From positions 1-37,825 of the forward strand of contig CABUAW010000021.1 of assembly GCA_902489645.1 (NCBI GenBank): a stretch of 37,825 nucleotides of DNA, in the 5' to 3' direction. Each line of letters starts with the position of its first letter. Position 1 is the stretch's first letter. Under the pieces are notes generated by a model. The model made no database searches and was not told the origin of the DNA. It saw only the letters and a list, made by a program, of their open reading frames with translations. Positions 30,003 through 37,117 of this stretch are shown here, in pieces. Source of the stretch: an uncultured Lachnospiraceae bacterium. GTDB lineage: Bacteria > Bacillota > Clostridia > Lachnospirales > Lachnospiraceae. The position numbers and the translations under genes were made by a program.

Positions 30003-31874
30003 ATGAAAAAACTTGCTTTAACCGATGATATTTTGCTTCAAGTCGAAAAACCGGCAAGATATCTCGGCAATGAATATAACGCGGTATATAAAGACCCTGC
30101 TTCGGTAGATATCCGTTTTGCCATGTGCTTTCCGGATGTCTATGAAATCGGCATGTCTTACCTTGGAATACAGATTATTTATGATATGCTGAATCAGCGG
30201 GAGGACGTGTACTGTGAACGTCTGTATTCACCGTGGATGGATTTGGACGCTATTATGCGGGAGCGTCATATCCCGTTATTTGCTCTGGAATCCCAGGACC
30301 CGATTAAGGATTTTGATTTTCTCGCTATGACGCTCCAATATGAAATGTGTTATACCAATGTGTTACAGATTTTGGATTTAAGTCAGATTCCGTTGACATC
30401 AAAAGAGCGGACGACAGAACATCCTTTTATCATTGGCGGCGGTCCCTGCGCCTATAATCCGGAGCCTTTAGCAGATTTCTTTGATATTTTTTATATTGGT
30501 GAAGGTGAAACCGTCTATAATGAATTGATGGACAGATACAAGGTGTGGAAGAAAAAAGGCGGCAGCCGAAAGGAATTTTTGGTCGAAGCGTCAAAGATTC
30601 CAGGACTTTACGTTCCATCTTTATATGAGGTTACTTATCATGAGGATGGAACCATCGAATCCTTCCGGCCATCCGAACCGGGAATTCCTGAAAAAATAAA
30701 AAAACAGGTGGTTTCCGATTTGAGCCATACGTATTATCCGTCAAAGCCTGTGGTGCCATTTATCAAAGTCACCCAGGACCGGGTCGTTCTCGAAATTCAG
30801 CGCGGCTGTATCCGAGGCTGCCGTTTTTGCCAGGCCGGAGCCGTATACCGGCCAAACAGAGAGCGGGATTTGGAATTTCTGAAAAAATATGCCCACGATA
30901 TGCTCACCTCTACCGGCCATGAAGAAATTTCTCTGAGTTCGCTCAGTTCCAGTGATTATTCCCGGCTGGAGGAATTGACCACCTATCTGATTCAGGAATT
31001 CGGCGTAAAGGAACGGGTAAATATCTCCCTTCCATCCCTGCGAATTGACGCCTTTTCATTGGACGTCATGAGCCAGGTACAGGATGTGAAAAAGAGCAGT
31101 CTGACCTTTGCACCGGAGGCCGGTTCCCAGAGAATGCGTGATGTCATCAATAAAGGATTGACCGAGGATGATATTTTTTCCGGTGCCATGGAAGCCTTTA
31201 ACGGCGGATGGAACCGTGTTAAACTCTATTTTATGCTTGGCCTTCCGGGTGAAACCTATGATGACATCGAGGGTATCGCCAGGTTATCCAACGATATAGC
31301 CGCACTTTATTATACCATTCCAAAGGACAAACGTCCCGGGCCGAGGGTCGATGTCGTATCCAGTACCTCTTTCTTTGTGCCGAAGCCGTTTACGCCATTC
31401 CAGTGGGTACCTCAAAATACGACGGAGCAGTTTAAGGATAAACAGCATTTTTTAAGCCGGAAGATGAAAGAGCAGTTGAATCGGAAGAGCATGCGGTATA
31501 ATTGGCATGATTTTGATTTGACGGCCCTCGAGGGCTTTTTGGCCAGAGGCGACCGTAAAGTCGGTGAGGTGATTTATAAAGCCTACAAAAAGGGATGTAT
31601 GTTTGATTCCTGGTCGGAATTCTTTTACTATGACCGGTGGCTGGAAGCTATGGAGGAGTGCGGCATAGAGCCATCCTTCTATACGGACCGCAGCCGTGAC
31701 TATGATGAAATTCTTCCATGGGATTTTATCGACGCCGGAGTGACCAAAGAATTTTTATGGCGGGAATACGTCCAGTCCCAGAAGGGAGCTGTAACGCCGA
31801 ACTGTCGTATGCAGTGTTCCGGCTGTGGCTGCCGGGTTTACGAAGGAGGTGTCTGCTTTGAAGGTAAGAATTAA
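30003..31874 (+). CDS. TIGR03960 family B12-binding-like radical SAM protein
   Basis: A 623-residue protein of a radical SAM family (TIGR03960 as I recognise it) without known function. The N-terminal half (about 25-180) resembles a B12-binding/Rossmann domain: VDIRFAMCFPDVYEIGMSYLG, then PFIIGGGPCAYNPEPLADFFDIFYIGEGE. The radical SAM core starts with the cluster-binding CX3CX2C motif C269-IRG-C273-RF-C276. SLSSSDYSRL and the TFAPEAGSQRMRDVINKG stretch are also family traits. The C-terminus ends in a Cys-rich tail CRMQCSGCGCRVYEGGVC that could bind a second metal cluster. AAAAAGGAGATTACT precedes the ATG. It overlaps the DUF2344 gene by 17 bases; in some bacteria the two are fused. Confidence 0.92.
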   Translation: MKKLALTDDILLQVEKPARYLGNEYNAVYKDPASVDIRFAMCFPDVYEIGMSYLGIQIIYDMLNQREDVYCERLYSPWMDLDAIMRERHIPLFALESQDPIKDFDFLAMTLQYEMCYTNVLQILDLSQIPLTSKERTTEHPFIIGGGPCAYNPEPLADFFDIFYIGEGETVYNELMDRYKVWKKKGGSRKEFLVEASKIPGLYVPSLYEVTYHEDGTIESFRPSEPGIPEKIKKQVVSDLSHTYYPSKPVVPFIKVTQDRVVLEIQRGCIRGCRFCQAGAVYRPNRERDLEFLKKYAHDMLTSTGHEEISLSSLSSSDYSRLEELTTYLIQEFGVKERVNISLPSLRIDAFSLDVMSQVQDVKKSSLTFAPEAGSQRMRDVINKGLTEDDIFSGAMEAFNGGWNRVKLYFMLGLPGETYDDIEGIARLSNDIAALYYTIPKDKRPGPRVDVVSSTSFFVPKPFTPFQWVPQNTTEQFKDKQHFLSRKMKEQLNRKSMRYNWHDFDLTALEGFLARGDRKVGEVIYKAYKKGCMFDSWSEFFYYDRWLEAMEECGIEPSFYTDRSRDYDEILPWDFIDAGVTKEFLWREYVQSQKGAVTPNCRMQCSGCGCRVYEGGVCFEGKN

Positions 31875-32541
31875 ATTTGCCAAGGAAGGAATTATGCGTT
31901 TTATCGGCCATCTGGATATGATGCGCTATTTTCAGAAGGCTTTTCGCCGTTCTGGCATTGATATCCAATATTCCCAGGGCTATAGCCCGCATCAGTTGAT
32001 TTCCTTTGCTGCGCCTTTAGGGGTTGGCCTGACAAGTACCGGCGAATATATGGATATCGTCATGGGCGAATGTCCATCCTCAGAGGAATTCATACGCCGG
32101 ATGAATGAACAAATGGTTGACGGCGTCCGTATTTTAAGTGCGGTAGCGCTGCCCGACGACAGTAAGAATGCCATGTCCATTGTGACAACGGCCGATTACC
32201 GGATTCGCTTCCGTGAAAATATGTCGCCGGATTTTGAGCTTTCAACGGCCATTGAACGCTTTATGGCTCAGGAGAAAATCATGGTAACTAAGAAAACAAA
32301 GAAAAGTGAAAAAACAATGGATATTAAACCGATGATTCATTGTTTTAAAGCCGATGGCGACGGCTGCTTTATGAATGTGGCCACCGGAAGCACTCAGAAC
32401 CTGAAACCGGAACAGGTAATGGCCACTTTATATCAATTTATGGGTAGAGAGTTGGATAACTTTTCTATCTATATTCACCGGGTCGAAACTTACGGCGCCG
32501 ATTTTAAAACCCTTGAGGAATATGGAAGCAGGATAGAATGA
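31858..32541 (+). CDS. TIGR03936 / DUF2344 family protein
   Basis: A 227-residue protein of the DUF2344 family with unknown function, always found beside or fused to the TIGR03960 radical SAM protein. Hallmarks are KVRIKFAKEGIMRFIGHLDMMRYFQKAFRRSGIDIQYSQGYSPHQLISFAAPLGVG near the N-terminus. I place the start at TTG 31858 because AAGGAGGT (31843-31850) is seven bases upstream and the protein then begins MKVRIKF as in relatives; the reading could extend to 31825 but without an RBS. Its end overlaps the RNase E/G gene by 4 bases (ATGA), so the three genes are translationally linked. Confidence 0.9.
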   Translation: MKVRIKFAKEGIMRFIGHLDMMRYFQKAFRRSGIDIQYSQGYSPHQLISFAAPLGVGLTSTGEYMDIVMGECPSSEEFIRRMNEQMVDGVRILSAVALPDDSKNAMSIVTTADYRIRFRENMSPDFELSTAIERFMAQEKIMVTKKTKKSEKTMDIKPMIHCFKADGDGCFMNVATGSTQNLKPEQVMATLYQFMGRELDNFSIYIHRVETYGADFKTLEEYGSRIE

Positions 32542-33737
32542 GCGTAAATATGTCGAAAGAAGTTATTATTACTCACTATAAAAATCAATATCTGGTCGCC
32601 CTGCTTAAAGACGGAAAGGCTGTGGAGATATTTTTAAAAGCTTCCGATTCCCTGGAAATCGGCGATATTTTTGTGGGAAAGGTGAAAAATATCGTTGAAA
32701 ATATTCAGGCCGCCTTTGTGGAAATTTTACCGGGAATTATCGGTTATTATTCATTGAATACAAATACAAATCACCTGTTTTCTCACCCGACCAGCAGAAA
32801 GTTAAGGGCTGGTGATGAAATTCTCGTTCAGGTTGAAAGGGGGAGCATCAAGAGCAAGGCTCCCGTACTGACAAGTAAAATCCAGCTTTCCGGGGAGCAT
32901 ATGGTTTTTCTTGGAAATCAGCATTTTATAGGTATTTCTAAAAAAATAAATTCCTGTAAAAGACGCGAGGCTTTAAAATCCCTCGGACAAGTCTTCACTG
33001 AAGGTTACAAAACCGGCGTTATTTTCCGGACGAAAAGTGCGGAAAGAGACGATGTATTATTAGAAGAGGAATATCGTTCACTTTCGGTTGACTATAAAAA
33101 TATTATGTCAATCTATCCAATGCGGACCTGTTTTACAAAAATTTATTCCTCTTCAAATGACTGGCTGAAATACGTTCATGAATTTTCTCAGCCATCCCTT
33201 CGGGTTTTAACAGATATCCCGGAGGTATATGAAGAATTAAAGCTCCGGTATAAGGGCGCGGACGATGCGCCGTGTTGTGAATTATACAATGATACGGGTT
33301 ATCCGCTGATAAAGCTGAAAAGTATGGAAACGCAGATTGGACGGGCCGTTTCCAAAACGGTATGGCTTAAATCCGGCGCTTCTCTGGTTATTGAAACCAC
33401 CGAAGCGTTGACTTCGATTGACGTCAACACGAGCAAGACAGAAATTCATAAGAAAAATGACGACGCCTTTCTGCAGATTAACATGGAAGCCGCAGCAGAA
33501 ATATGCCGACAATTAAGACTTCGCAATCTATCCGGGATAATTATTGTAGATTTTATCAATCTTTCTTCAAAAGAAGCAAAAAATTTACTGATGGCTGAGC
33601 TTCAAAAATTCGCCAGAGAGGACCCGGTTCAGTTGAATGTCATTGATATGACAGCTCTCGGATTAGTGGAAATGACCCGGAAACGCACATACCGTCCGCT
33701 GCATGAGCAGCTTGGGGAGGTGGATAGGTTTGAATAG
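32538..33737 (+). CDS. rng: Ribonuclease E/G family protein without zinc-link
   Basis: A 399-residue RNase E/G-type endoribonuclease acting on rRNA precursors and mRNA. An S1 RNA-binding domain covers about 35-130 (GDIFVGKVKNIVENIQAAFVEI). The DNase I-like catalytic part has D295 in TSIDVNTSK and D338 in IIIVDFINL. Their spacing of 43 equals that of the metal-binding D303 and D346 of E. coli RNase E. The protein stops soon after LVEMTRKRTYRPL, so the CPxCxG zinc-link that tetramerises RNase E/G is missing. Upstream coupling is by ATGA overlap. It is followed, with an 8-base overlap, by a PAP2 phosphatase gene. In many bacteria it precedes rplU, as here after four other elements. Confidence 0.9.
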   Translation: MSVNMSKEVIITHYKNQYLVALLKDGKAVEIFLKASDSLEIGDIFVGKVKNIVENIQAAFVEILPGIIGYYSLNTNTNHLFSHPTSRKLRAGDEILVQVERGSIKSKAPVLTSKIQLSGEHMVFLGNQHFIGISKKINSCKRREALKSLGQVFTEGYKTGVIFRTKSAERDDVLLEEEYRSLSVDYKNIMSIYPMRTCFTKIYSSSNDWLKYVHEFSQPSLRVLTDIPEVYEELKLRYKGADDAPCCELYNDTGYPLIKLKSMETQIGRAVSKTVWLKSGASLVIETTEALTSIDVNTSKTEIHKKNDDAFLQINMEAAAEICRQLRLRNLSGIIIVDFINLSSKEAKNLLMAELQKFAREDPVQLNVIDMTALGLVEMTRKRTYRPLHEQLGEVDRFE

Positions 33738-34212
33738 AGAGCGTTATATGAAAATCCTCCGGTGGGCGGAAGCGAATCCGGCACGAAAAAAATTGCTTTG
33801 TTTTTTTAGCAAAGCTCTGCCGGTTATCCTGGCCGGAATATATCTTTTTTGTCTGGTCATCTGTTTCTTTGTCTATCCCGTACTGCTTTTACGGCTCATA
33901 CTGCGCCCGGCGTTATGCTTTCTGGCAGTAACGTTTTTAAGAAAGCTGCTGAAATTTCCGCGGCCCTACGACGTTTATGATTTTGTTCCCCTGTGCGGCT
34001 ATCATCCGGGAAAAAACTGCAGTTTTCCGAGCAGACATACGGCCAGCGCCGCCATTATTGCCCTGGAAATATTTCATTTTTGGACCGGTTTGGGCGTAGT
34101 GACACTATTACTGGCATTATTTATTGGCCTGCTCCGTATTTTATGCGGAAATCATTTTATTAAAGACGTCCTCGGGGCCTGGATAATTGCCCTGATATTT
34201 AATATTCTGTAA
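33730..34212 (+). CDS. PAP2-superfamily membrane phosphatase
   Basis: A 160-residue membrane protein of the PAP2 family (phosphatidic acid or undecaprenyl-pyrophosphate phosphatases). The three signature regions are RKLLKFPRPYD (motif 1, Arg in the usual Lys position), CSFPSRHTASAA (motif 2, PSRH) and RILCGNHFIKDVLGA (motif 3, R-x(5)-H-x(3)-D). About five hydrophobic segments flank them. The lipid substrate cannot be told. The TTG at 33730 overlaps the RNase gene by 8 bases and has GGGGAGG upstream; ATG 33748 is an alternative start. It ends the radical SAM-DUF2344-RNase unit. Confidence 0.83.
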   Translation: MNRERYMKILRWAEANPARKKLLCFFSKALPVILAGIYLFCLVICFFVYPVLLLRLILRPALCFLAVTFLRKLLKFPRPYDVYDFVPLCGYHPGKNCSFPSRHTASAAIIALEIFHFWTGLGVVTLLLALFIGLLRILCGNHFIKDVLGAWIIALIFNIL

Positions 34213-34257
34213 ATTTGTCTTATGCAATATTTAATTTCAAAATACTTTGATATTTTA

Positions 34258-34286
34258 TTGACATTTTCTGAATATTATGCTATTGT
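34258..34286 (+). promoter_or_regulatory. SigA promoter of the first cytidylate-kinase-like gene
   Basis: Perfect TTGACA (34258-34263), 17-base spacer ending TGC (extended -10), TATTGT (34281-34286). Confidence 0.7.
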
Positions 34287-34330
34287 ATAGGTAAATAAAC
34301 AAGGAATTTTATAATAAAGGGGGTTTGTTT

Positions 34331-34930
34331 ATGGGTAACAATTATGTTATTACAATAGGCCGTGAATATGGCAGCGGTGGTTTTGAAATTGGAAAAAAAC
34401 TTGCTGAAAAACTTGGCATTGGATTTTATGATAAAAATCTGATTGATGCAGCGGCTGAAAAAAGCGGTATCCATATTGATATGCTTCATAAAGCCGATGA
34501 AAAGCCAGCAAATCCATTGACAAATCCATTCCTCCATCCGGGATACGAGGCCGGTACGATTAATGACAGGTTATTCTGGACCCAGTCCGAAGTTATTCGC
34601 GAACTGGCCGATAAAGAATCCTGTGTAATCATTGGACGATGCGCCGATTTCGTTTTACGTGACCATGATAATGTGCTGAACATATTTATTCAGGCACCGT
34701 TGGCTGACCGTGTAGCCCGTGTTTCCGAAAAGTATTTAATTGAAATACCATCCGAAGCGAAAAAAGAAGTGATTCGCACAGATAAGCTTCGCCGTTCCTA
34801 TTATCAGTTCTATACCGACAGCAAATGGGGCGGCCGAGAACATAAGGATTTGGTCATCAACAGCAGTATTCTTGGAATTGACGGAACAGTAGATTTTATT
34901 AAAGATTTCGTTGAACGTAAGTTCAAATAA
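34331..34930 (+). CDS. Cytidylate kinase-like family protein, copy 1
   Basis: A 199-residue P-loop protein of the cytidylate kinase-like family (PF13189 type). It begins YVITIGREYGSGGFEIGKKLAEKLGIGFYDKNLIDAAA; the GREYGSGG loop stands where true Cmk has a GxxGxGKS Walker A, so the phosphate-binding Lys is not in the usual place. Later motifs are ESCVIIGRCADFVL (about 98-111), IFIQAPLADRVARV and RRSYYQFYTDSKWG. The substrate is unknown; CMP kinase activity should not be assumed. The ATG at 34331 follows AAAGGGGG (34316-34323). It has its own promoter and terminator and is 270 bases ahead of a close paralogue. Confidence 0.88.
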   Translation: MGNNYVITIGREYGSGGFEIGKKLAEKLGIGFYDKNLIDAAAEKSGIHIDMLHKADEKPANPLTNPFLHPGYEAGTINDRLFWTQSEVIRELADKESCVIIGRCADFVLRDHDNVLNIFIQAPLADRVARVSEKYLIEIPSEAKKEVIRTDKLRRSYYQFYTDSKWGGREHKDLVINSSILGIDGTVDFIKDFVERKFK

Positions 34931-34977
34931 TTGACATTATTACACACCTGACATAACCCCATATGGATGTATCTGCG

Positions 34978-35001
34978 GGACCTGCCGACGGCAGGTCCTT
35001 T
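34978..35001 (+). terminator. Intrinsic terminator after cytidylate-kinase-like copy 1
   Basis: GGACCTGCC (34978-34986) pairs with GGCAGGTCC (34990-34998), 3-base loop GAC, followed by TTTCC and, further on, TTTTGTTTTT. Confidence 0.85.
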
Positions 35002-35200
35002 CCTGTGCCCTTTTGTTTTTATGTGGTATATTTTTACACATGAACCGGTTCAATAGGTCGGACAACTGGTATAATTGTATTTAAATTGTATTGAAAAAAC
35101 AAGAAAAGTACATCAATTTCCATTGACTTTCGGATTTAGAAAAGCTACTATATAGGTGTAAGGACGAGATATGTTGCAACGAAAAAAAGGGGGCTTTTAT
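35002..35200 (+). other. Intergenic region before copy 2
   Basis: AT-rich DNA of about 200 bases. It holds the promoter below, and an RBS AAAGGGGG at 35186-35193 like that of copy 1. I see no further gene or clear structured RNA. Confidence 0.5.
35123..35151 (+). promoter_or_regulatory. Promoter of the second cytidylate-kinase-like gene
   Basis: TTGACT (35123-35128), 17-base spacer, TACTAT (35146-35151). Placement relative to the gene resembles copy 1. Confidence 0.55.
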
Positions 35201-35833
35201 ATGAGTGGCAATTATATCATTACAATCGGACGAGAGTATGGCAGCGGCGGTCTTGAAATCGGACAGAAGCTGGCAGAGAAATTAGGCATCAAATGTTACG
35301 ACAAAGAATTACTCAACCTCGTTGCTGAAAAAAAAGGCCTGAAAAAAGAAATCGTCGAAAAGATGGATGAAAAAAAAGGCAGTTTTTTTCTCGAACCGTC
35401 CGGAAACTTTTTCCCGAGCAGACCTTCAAAAAACCTTCCGGCTTTTGGCGCCTTTGGCAAAACGATGAATGATAAAGTTTTTCTTTTTGAATCTTCTGTC
35501 ATTCGCAGTTTGGCCGAAGAAGAATCCTGCATACTTATTGGGCGGTGTGCAAATATTGTGCTGAAGAATAATGAAAACATTCTGAACATATTTATTCAGG
35601 CGCCAAAAAAGGCACGTATTCAACGATTGTCAGAACAGTATCAGCTCTCTGAAGATATGGCTGAAAAAGAAATGCATCGTATTGATAAAATTCGTGCTTC
35701 CTATTACCAGTTTTATACAGACAGAAAGTGGGGAAACAGAGATGACTTTGATTTAGTTATCAACAGCGCCGCTTTCGGAATCGATAAAACGGTAGACCTC
35801 ATTAAAACCATTGCGGAAAACAAATTCAGCTAA
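35201..35833 (+). CDS. Cytidylate kinase-like family protein, copy 2
   Basis: A 210-residue paralogue of the protein at 34331. The N-terminus GNYIITIGREYGSGGLEIGQKLAEKLGIKCYDKELL is nearly the same, with Leu instead of Phe after GSGG. A central insert rich in Phe, Pro, Ser and Lys (SFFLEPSGNFFPSRPSKNL, about 63-81) makes it 11 residues longer. ESCILIGRCANIVL, IFIQAPKKARIQRL and RASYYQFYTDRKWG are shared with copy 1. I use the ATG at 35201, which has AAAGGGGG seven bases upstream; the ATG at 35171 lacks an RBS. Promoter and terminator structures of its own suggest independent expression. Function unknown beyond the P-loop kinase fold. Confidence 0.88.
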   Translation: MSGNYIITIGREYGSGGLEIGQKLAEKLGIKCYDKELLNLVAEKKGLKKEIVEKMDEKKGSFFLEPSGNFFPSRPSKNLPAFGAFGKTMNDKVFLFESSVIRSLAEEESCILIGRCANIVLKNNENILNIFIQAPKKARIQRLSEQYQLSEDMAEKEMHRIDKIRASYYQFYTDRKWGNRDDFDLVINSAAFGIDKTVDLIKTIAENKFS

Positions 35834-35870
35834 TTTCTCAGGGGATATGGATATTCCTTTCGAGAAATTA
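35831..35870 (+). other. Long hairpin overlapping the stop codon of copy 2
   Basis: TAATTTCTC (35831-35839) pairs with GAGAAATTA (35862-35870), and an inner stem of about eight pairs continues after a 2-base bulge. There is no U tract. ATCCCCT (35872-35878) can instead pair with AGGGGAT (35840-35846), so two alternative folds are possible. Confidence 0.5.
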
Positions 35871-35884
35871 CATCCCCTCTTAAC

Positions 35885-35910
35885 CAGGGCTGCCATTTCA
35901 GGCGGCCCTG
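35885..35910 (+). terminator. Probable terminator before the rplU operon
   Basis: CAGGGCTGCC (35885-35894) pairs with GGCGGCCCTG (35901-35910), one G-T wobble, loop ATTTCA, followed by the weak tract ATTTAA. Confidence 0.6.
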
Positions 35911-35964
35911 ATTTAATGGACGAATATAAATAGCCGGATATGGATGAATATAGTTAAAAAAATA

Positions 35965-35993
35965 TTGACAATAAACAAACAGCATGGTAAACT
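35965..35993 (+). promoter_or_regulatory. Extended -10 SigA promoter of rplU-prp-rpmA
   Basis: TTGACA (35965-35970), 17-base spacer ending TGG, TAAACT (35988-35993). Start expected near 36000, at the beginning of the L21 leader. Confidence 0.8.
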
Positions 35994-35999
35994 AATCTA

Positions 36000-36073
36000 G
36001 TGTGCCGCTCAGTGAGGTTTTAAGTTCTTTTGAGACACCGAAGCTGGCGAGTTTTATTATTAGGAGGTGCCAT
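36000..36073 (+). ncRNA. L21 leader (ribosomal protein autoregulatory RNA)
   Basis: The 5' leader reads GTGCCGCTCAGTGAGG, then a variable part, then GAGACACCGAAGCTGGCGAG and the RBS AGGAGGTGCC. This is the arrangement I know from Firmicute L21 leaders, where L21 is thought to bind its own mRNA and repress translation. GCCGC... and ...GGCG segments can form the basal pairing. Identity is by recognition of these conserved stretches, not by a covariance search. Confidence 0.8.
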
Positions 36074-36382
36074 ATGTACGCGATTATAGCAACAGGTGGT
36101 AAACAGTACAAAGTATCTGAAGGCGACGTTATCCGTGTTGAAAAGCTTGGTATCGAGGCTGGCGAGTCCGTTGTATTTGACCAGGTTCTTGTTGTCAGCG
36201 GTGATGATGTGAAAGTTGGTAACCCAACAGTAGCTAATGCGACTGTTTCCGGAACAGTTATGTGTGAAGGAAGAGCAAAAAAAGTCATCGTTTACAGATA
36301 TAAGAGAAAAACCGGATATCACAAAAAGAACGGACACAGACAGGCGTATACACAGGTGAAGATTGACAAAATCAACGCTTAA
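36074..36382 (+). CDS. rplU: 50S ribosomal protein L21 (bL21)
   Basis: A 102-residue large-subunit protein. The sequence starts MYAIIATGGKQYKVSEGDVIRVEKL and ends RKTGYHKKNGHRQAYTQVKIDKINA, both invariant bL21 features. The ATG at 36074 follows AGGAGGT (36062-36068); the in-frame reading from 36002 runs through the leader RNA and is rejected. It is first in the rplU-prp-rpmA operon. Control by the L21 leader is expected. Codons are of the highly expressed class. Confidence 0.97.
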   Translation: MYAIIATGGKQYKVSEGDVIRVEKLGIEAGESVVFDQVLVVSGDDVKVGNPTVANATVSGTVMCEGRAKKVIVYRYKRKTGYHKKNGHRQAYTQVKIDKINA

Positions 36383-36397
36383 TCCGGGGGATGAATC

Positions 36398-36727
36398 ATG
36401 ATTTGGGTAACTGTTGTCCGTACAAAGGACAACCAAATCCGGTCTTTCCAGGTTTCCGGACATGCTGAGTATGCGGAGAGCGGACAGGATATTGTGTGCA
36501 GTGCGGTTTCTGCATTGACAATTACAACAATCAATGCATTGTCCATGTATACGACTCAGATTTTTGAAACAGATGCGGATGCGGAGAGCGGTTGTATCAC
36601 CGTGAATTTTACCGAACCGCTGAACCATGACGGAGAGCTTCTGGTAAATTCTATGATTCTCGGGTTGCGAGCCATTGAAAATGAGTATAACGACGAATAT
36701 ATACACGTAGATTTCAGGGAGGTGTAG
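36398..36727 (+). CDS. prp: Ribosomal-processing cysteine protease Prp (YsxB)
   Basis: A 109-residue protease that removes the N-terminal extension of L27 in Firmicutes and relatives. The catalytic pair is visible: His22 in SGHAEYAESGQD and Cys34 in DIVCSAVSAL, the same numbers as in S. aureus Prp. Length is normal. It is encoded between rplU and its substrate gene rpmA, with 15 and 3 base gaps, so enzyme and substrate are co-expressed. CCGGGGGATGAATC precedes the ATG. Confidence 0.95.
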   Translation: MIWVTVVRTKDNQIRSFQVSGHAEYAESGQDIVCSAVSALTITTINALSMYTTQIFETDADAESGCITVNFTEPLNHDGELLVNSMILGLRAIENEYNDEYIHVDFREV

Positions 36728-36730
36728 ACG

Positions 36731-37021
36731 ATGTTAAAAATGAACCTTCAGTTTTTCGCTCATAAAAAGGGTGTTGGTTCTACAAAGAACGGCAGAGATT
36801 CCGAATCCAAACGTTTGGGAGCGAAAAGAGCAGACGGACAGTTTGTAAAAGCCGGAAATATTCTTTACAGACAGCGTGGTACTAAAATCCATCCGGGCGT
36901 AAATGTTGGCCGTGGTGGCGATGATACATTATTTGCTTTAGTTGACGGTGTTGTAAGATTTGAAAGAAAAGGTAGAGATAAAAAACAGGTTTCTATCTAT
37001 CCGGTAGCAGCAAACGAATAA
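36731..37021 (+). CDS. rpmA: 50S ribosomal protein L27 (bL27) with Prp-cleaved N-terminal extension
   Basis: A 96-residue large-subunit protein whose mature N-terminus reaches the peptidyl transferase centre. It starts MLKMNLQFFAHKKGVGSTKNG. The first nine residues (ending QFF) are the extension that Prp must remove, giving a mature start AHKKG. RDSESKRLGAKRADGQFV and RQRGTKIHPGVNVGRGGDDTLFA are conserved. The RBS GGGAGGTGTAGACG overlaps the prp stop. A terminator follows before obgE. Confidence 0.97.
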   Translation: MLKMNLQFFAHKKGVGSTKNGRDSESKRLGAKRADGQFVKAGNILYRQRGTKIHPGVNVGRGGDDTLFALVDGVVRFERKGRDKKQVSIYPVAANE

Positions 37022-37032
37022 GAATGAACAGG

Positions 37033-37073
37033 CGACTTCAGATTTTAAGTTTTAAGATTTGAAGTCGTTTTTT
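37033..37073 (+). terminator. Intrinsic terminator after rpmA
   Basis: 15-base arms 37033-37047 and 37053-37067 pair with two G-T wobbles, 5-base loop, then TTTTTT (37068-37073). Confidence 0.92.
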
Positions 37074-37117
37074 CTTAAACAGTTAAAAACATCCCCATAG
37101 AAAGGATGAAAAAATAA

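Noticed and set aside
36020..36706. 228-codon open frame on the minus strand opposite rplU and prp
   Set aside because: It is antisense to two certain genes with conserved proteins, has no RBS and its translation resembles nothing known.
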